From positions 1 to 6,356 of the forward strand of contig CAMIVJ010000171.1 in the NCBI GenBank assembly GCA_946401765.1: a stretch of DNA of 6,356 bases, given 5' to 3'. Source of the DNA: an uncultured bacterium. Lineage in GTDB: Bacteria > Verrucomicrobiota > Kiritimatiellia > RFP12 > UBA1067. A model generated the notes under the pieces. It searched no databases. It saw nothing but the letters and a program-made list of their open reading frames with translations, and had not been told where the DNA came from. Positions 6,129 through 6,356 of the stretch are shown here, piece by piece. Both the position numbers and the translations under genes were made by a program. Each line of letters opens with the position of its first letter. The first letter of the stretch is position 1.

Positions 6129-6167
6129 TTCCGTGATGTCAGTGCTGGAGGGAGAAAACTCGCATGA
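6117..6167 (+). CDS. Possible 16-residue leader peptide, stop overlaps next start (ATGA)
   Basis: From ATG 6117 the frame reads MHAMFRDVSAGGRKLA and stops at TGA 6165-6167. That TGA overlaps the ATG of the downstream gene (6164-6166) as ATGA, the classic arrangement for translational coupling. ATG 6117 lies seven bases after the -10 box, that is, at the predicted transcription start, so it would be a leaderless start; a second in-frame ATG is at 6126. The Shine-Dalgarno of the downstream gene lies inside this ORF. No attenuator hairpin or codon run is seen. It may be a chance frame. Confidence 0.3.
   Translation: MHAMFRDVSAGGRKLA
6147..6154 (+). promoter_or_regulatory. Shine-Dalgarno of the plus-strand gene
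   Basis: GGAGGGAG ends nine bases before the ATG at 6164, strong purine-rich complementarity to the 16S 3' end at a usable spacing. It fixes the start of the plus-strand gene; an in-frame TGA at 6134-6136 rules out a longer protein. Confidence 0.75.
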
Positions 6168-6356
6168 AAAAGACGACAAGAGCTGAATTGACCAAGTTGG
6201 GATGCTGCGGCGCGGCCGGCATTCTTTCAATGGCATTCACAGTGTTTGCGGTGGCTGCGCTGGCGTACGCGCCGGCGCCGATTGTGTTCGACACGCCCGC
6301 AGCAGACGAGAAGGGCATGATGGTGCTTGGCAACGGCGAGGTCGGCGCGATGGCGT
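6164..6356 (+). CDS. Exported protein, probable GH95-like/DUF5703-type hydrolase, N-terminus only
   Basis: Sixty-four codons are visible before the window ends. Residues 1-36 (MKKTTRAELT..., hydrophobic core about 19-34, then ALAYA) form a Sec signal peptide with cleavage probably after Ala36 in the AYA motif. The mature part begins PAPIVFDTPAADEKGMMVLG and continues NGEVGAMA (residues 37-64). A 'DTP..D..G.M.LGNGE.GAM' opening is characteristic of the N-terminus of GH95-like and DUF5703 families of secreted glycan-processing enzymes; the next base is T, which allows the expected Trp. With so little sequence the family call is tentative and the substrate cannot be inferred. It is transcribed away from the CotH/LTD gene with 163 bp between the two start codons, so the two may be co-controlled. 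The LGCC at 12-15 is not a lipobox. Confidence 0.8.
   Translation, partial: MKKTTRAELTKLGCCGAAGILSMAFTVFAVAALAYAPAPIVFDTPAADEKGMMVLGNGEVGAMA

Noticed and set aside
6194..6208. LGCC in the plus-strand protein as a lipoprotein lipobox
   Set aside because: It precedes the hydrophobic core rather than following it, and position -3 would be Lys; a signal peptidase I site at AYA fits better.
6012..6333. Two small minus-strand open frames across the intergenic region and the plus-strand gene start
   Set aside because: They lie opposite a gene with a strong Shine-Dalgarno and signal peptide, and have no own ribosome-binding site or motif.
1..6356. CRISPR arrays, tRNA/rRNA genes, insertion sequences, attachment sites, rho-independent terminators
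   Set aside because: None seen: the left 6000 bases are one coding frame and the 163-bp gap shows only promoter-type signals.

Overview
The window is GC-rich bacterial DNA, roughly 60% G+C or a little more by eye. It holds the beginnings of two divergently transcribed genes for exported proteins, separated by a 163-bp control region. Both genes run off the window. The protein types (a giant secreted lamin-tail/CotH-kinase/LamG protein beside a secreted protein with an 'LGNGEVGAM' motif typical of certain glycoside hydrolases) are what one meets in polysaccharide-degrading members of the PVC superphylum: Verrucomicrobiota, Kiritimatiellota/Lentisphaerota and some Planctomycetota. That assignment is an inference from protein style, not from a marker gene.

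Bases 1-6000, minus strand: one open reading frame fills the whole left part of the window, read right to left from the ATG at 6000. Its 2000 visible codons contain no stop, and the 3' end lies beyond base 1. In order, the product has a Sec signal peptide, three lamin-tail domains (LTD), a carbohydrate-binding-like beta-sandwich, an Ig-like module, a CotH-type kinase domain with a WDID metal-binding motif, a second Ig-like module, a fourth LTD, a galactose-binding-like jelly roll into which a LamG/concanavalin-like domain is inserted, and a fifth LTD cut by the window edge. All other open frames over this region on either strand are GC-driven shadows and are not annotated.

Bases 6001-6163, intergenic: two divergent promoters, each with a perfect TATAAT preceded by TGn (extended -10). 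The minus-strand promoter lies so close to its ATG that the mRNA should be almost leaderless. Its -10 lies inside a perfect 7-3-7 AT-rich palindrome that directly abuts a GC-rich palindrome. The plus-strand promoter is followed at the expected start point by a 16-codon mini-ORF whose stop overlaps the next gene's start as ATGA.

Bases 6164-6356, plus strand: the first 64 codons of a gene for an exported protein with a signal peptide, then a short segment resembling the N-terminus of GH95-like/DUF5703-type hydrolases. The layout suggests, but does not prove, that a large surface or secreted adhesin-like kinase protein and a carbohydrate-active enzyme share one control region.
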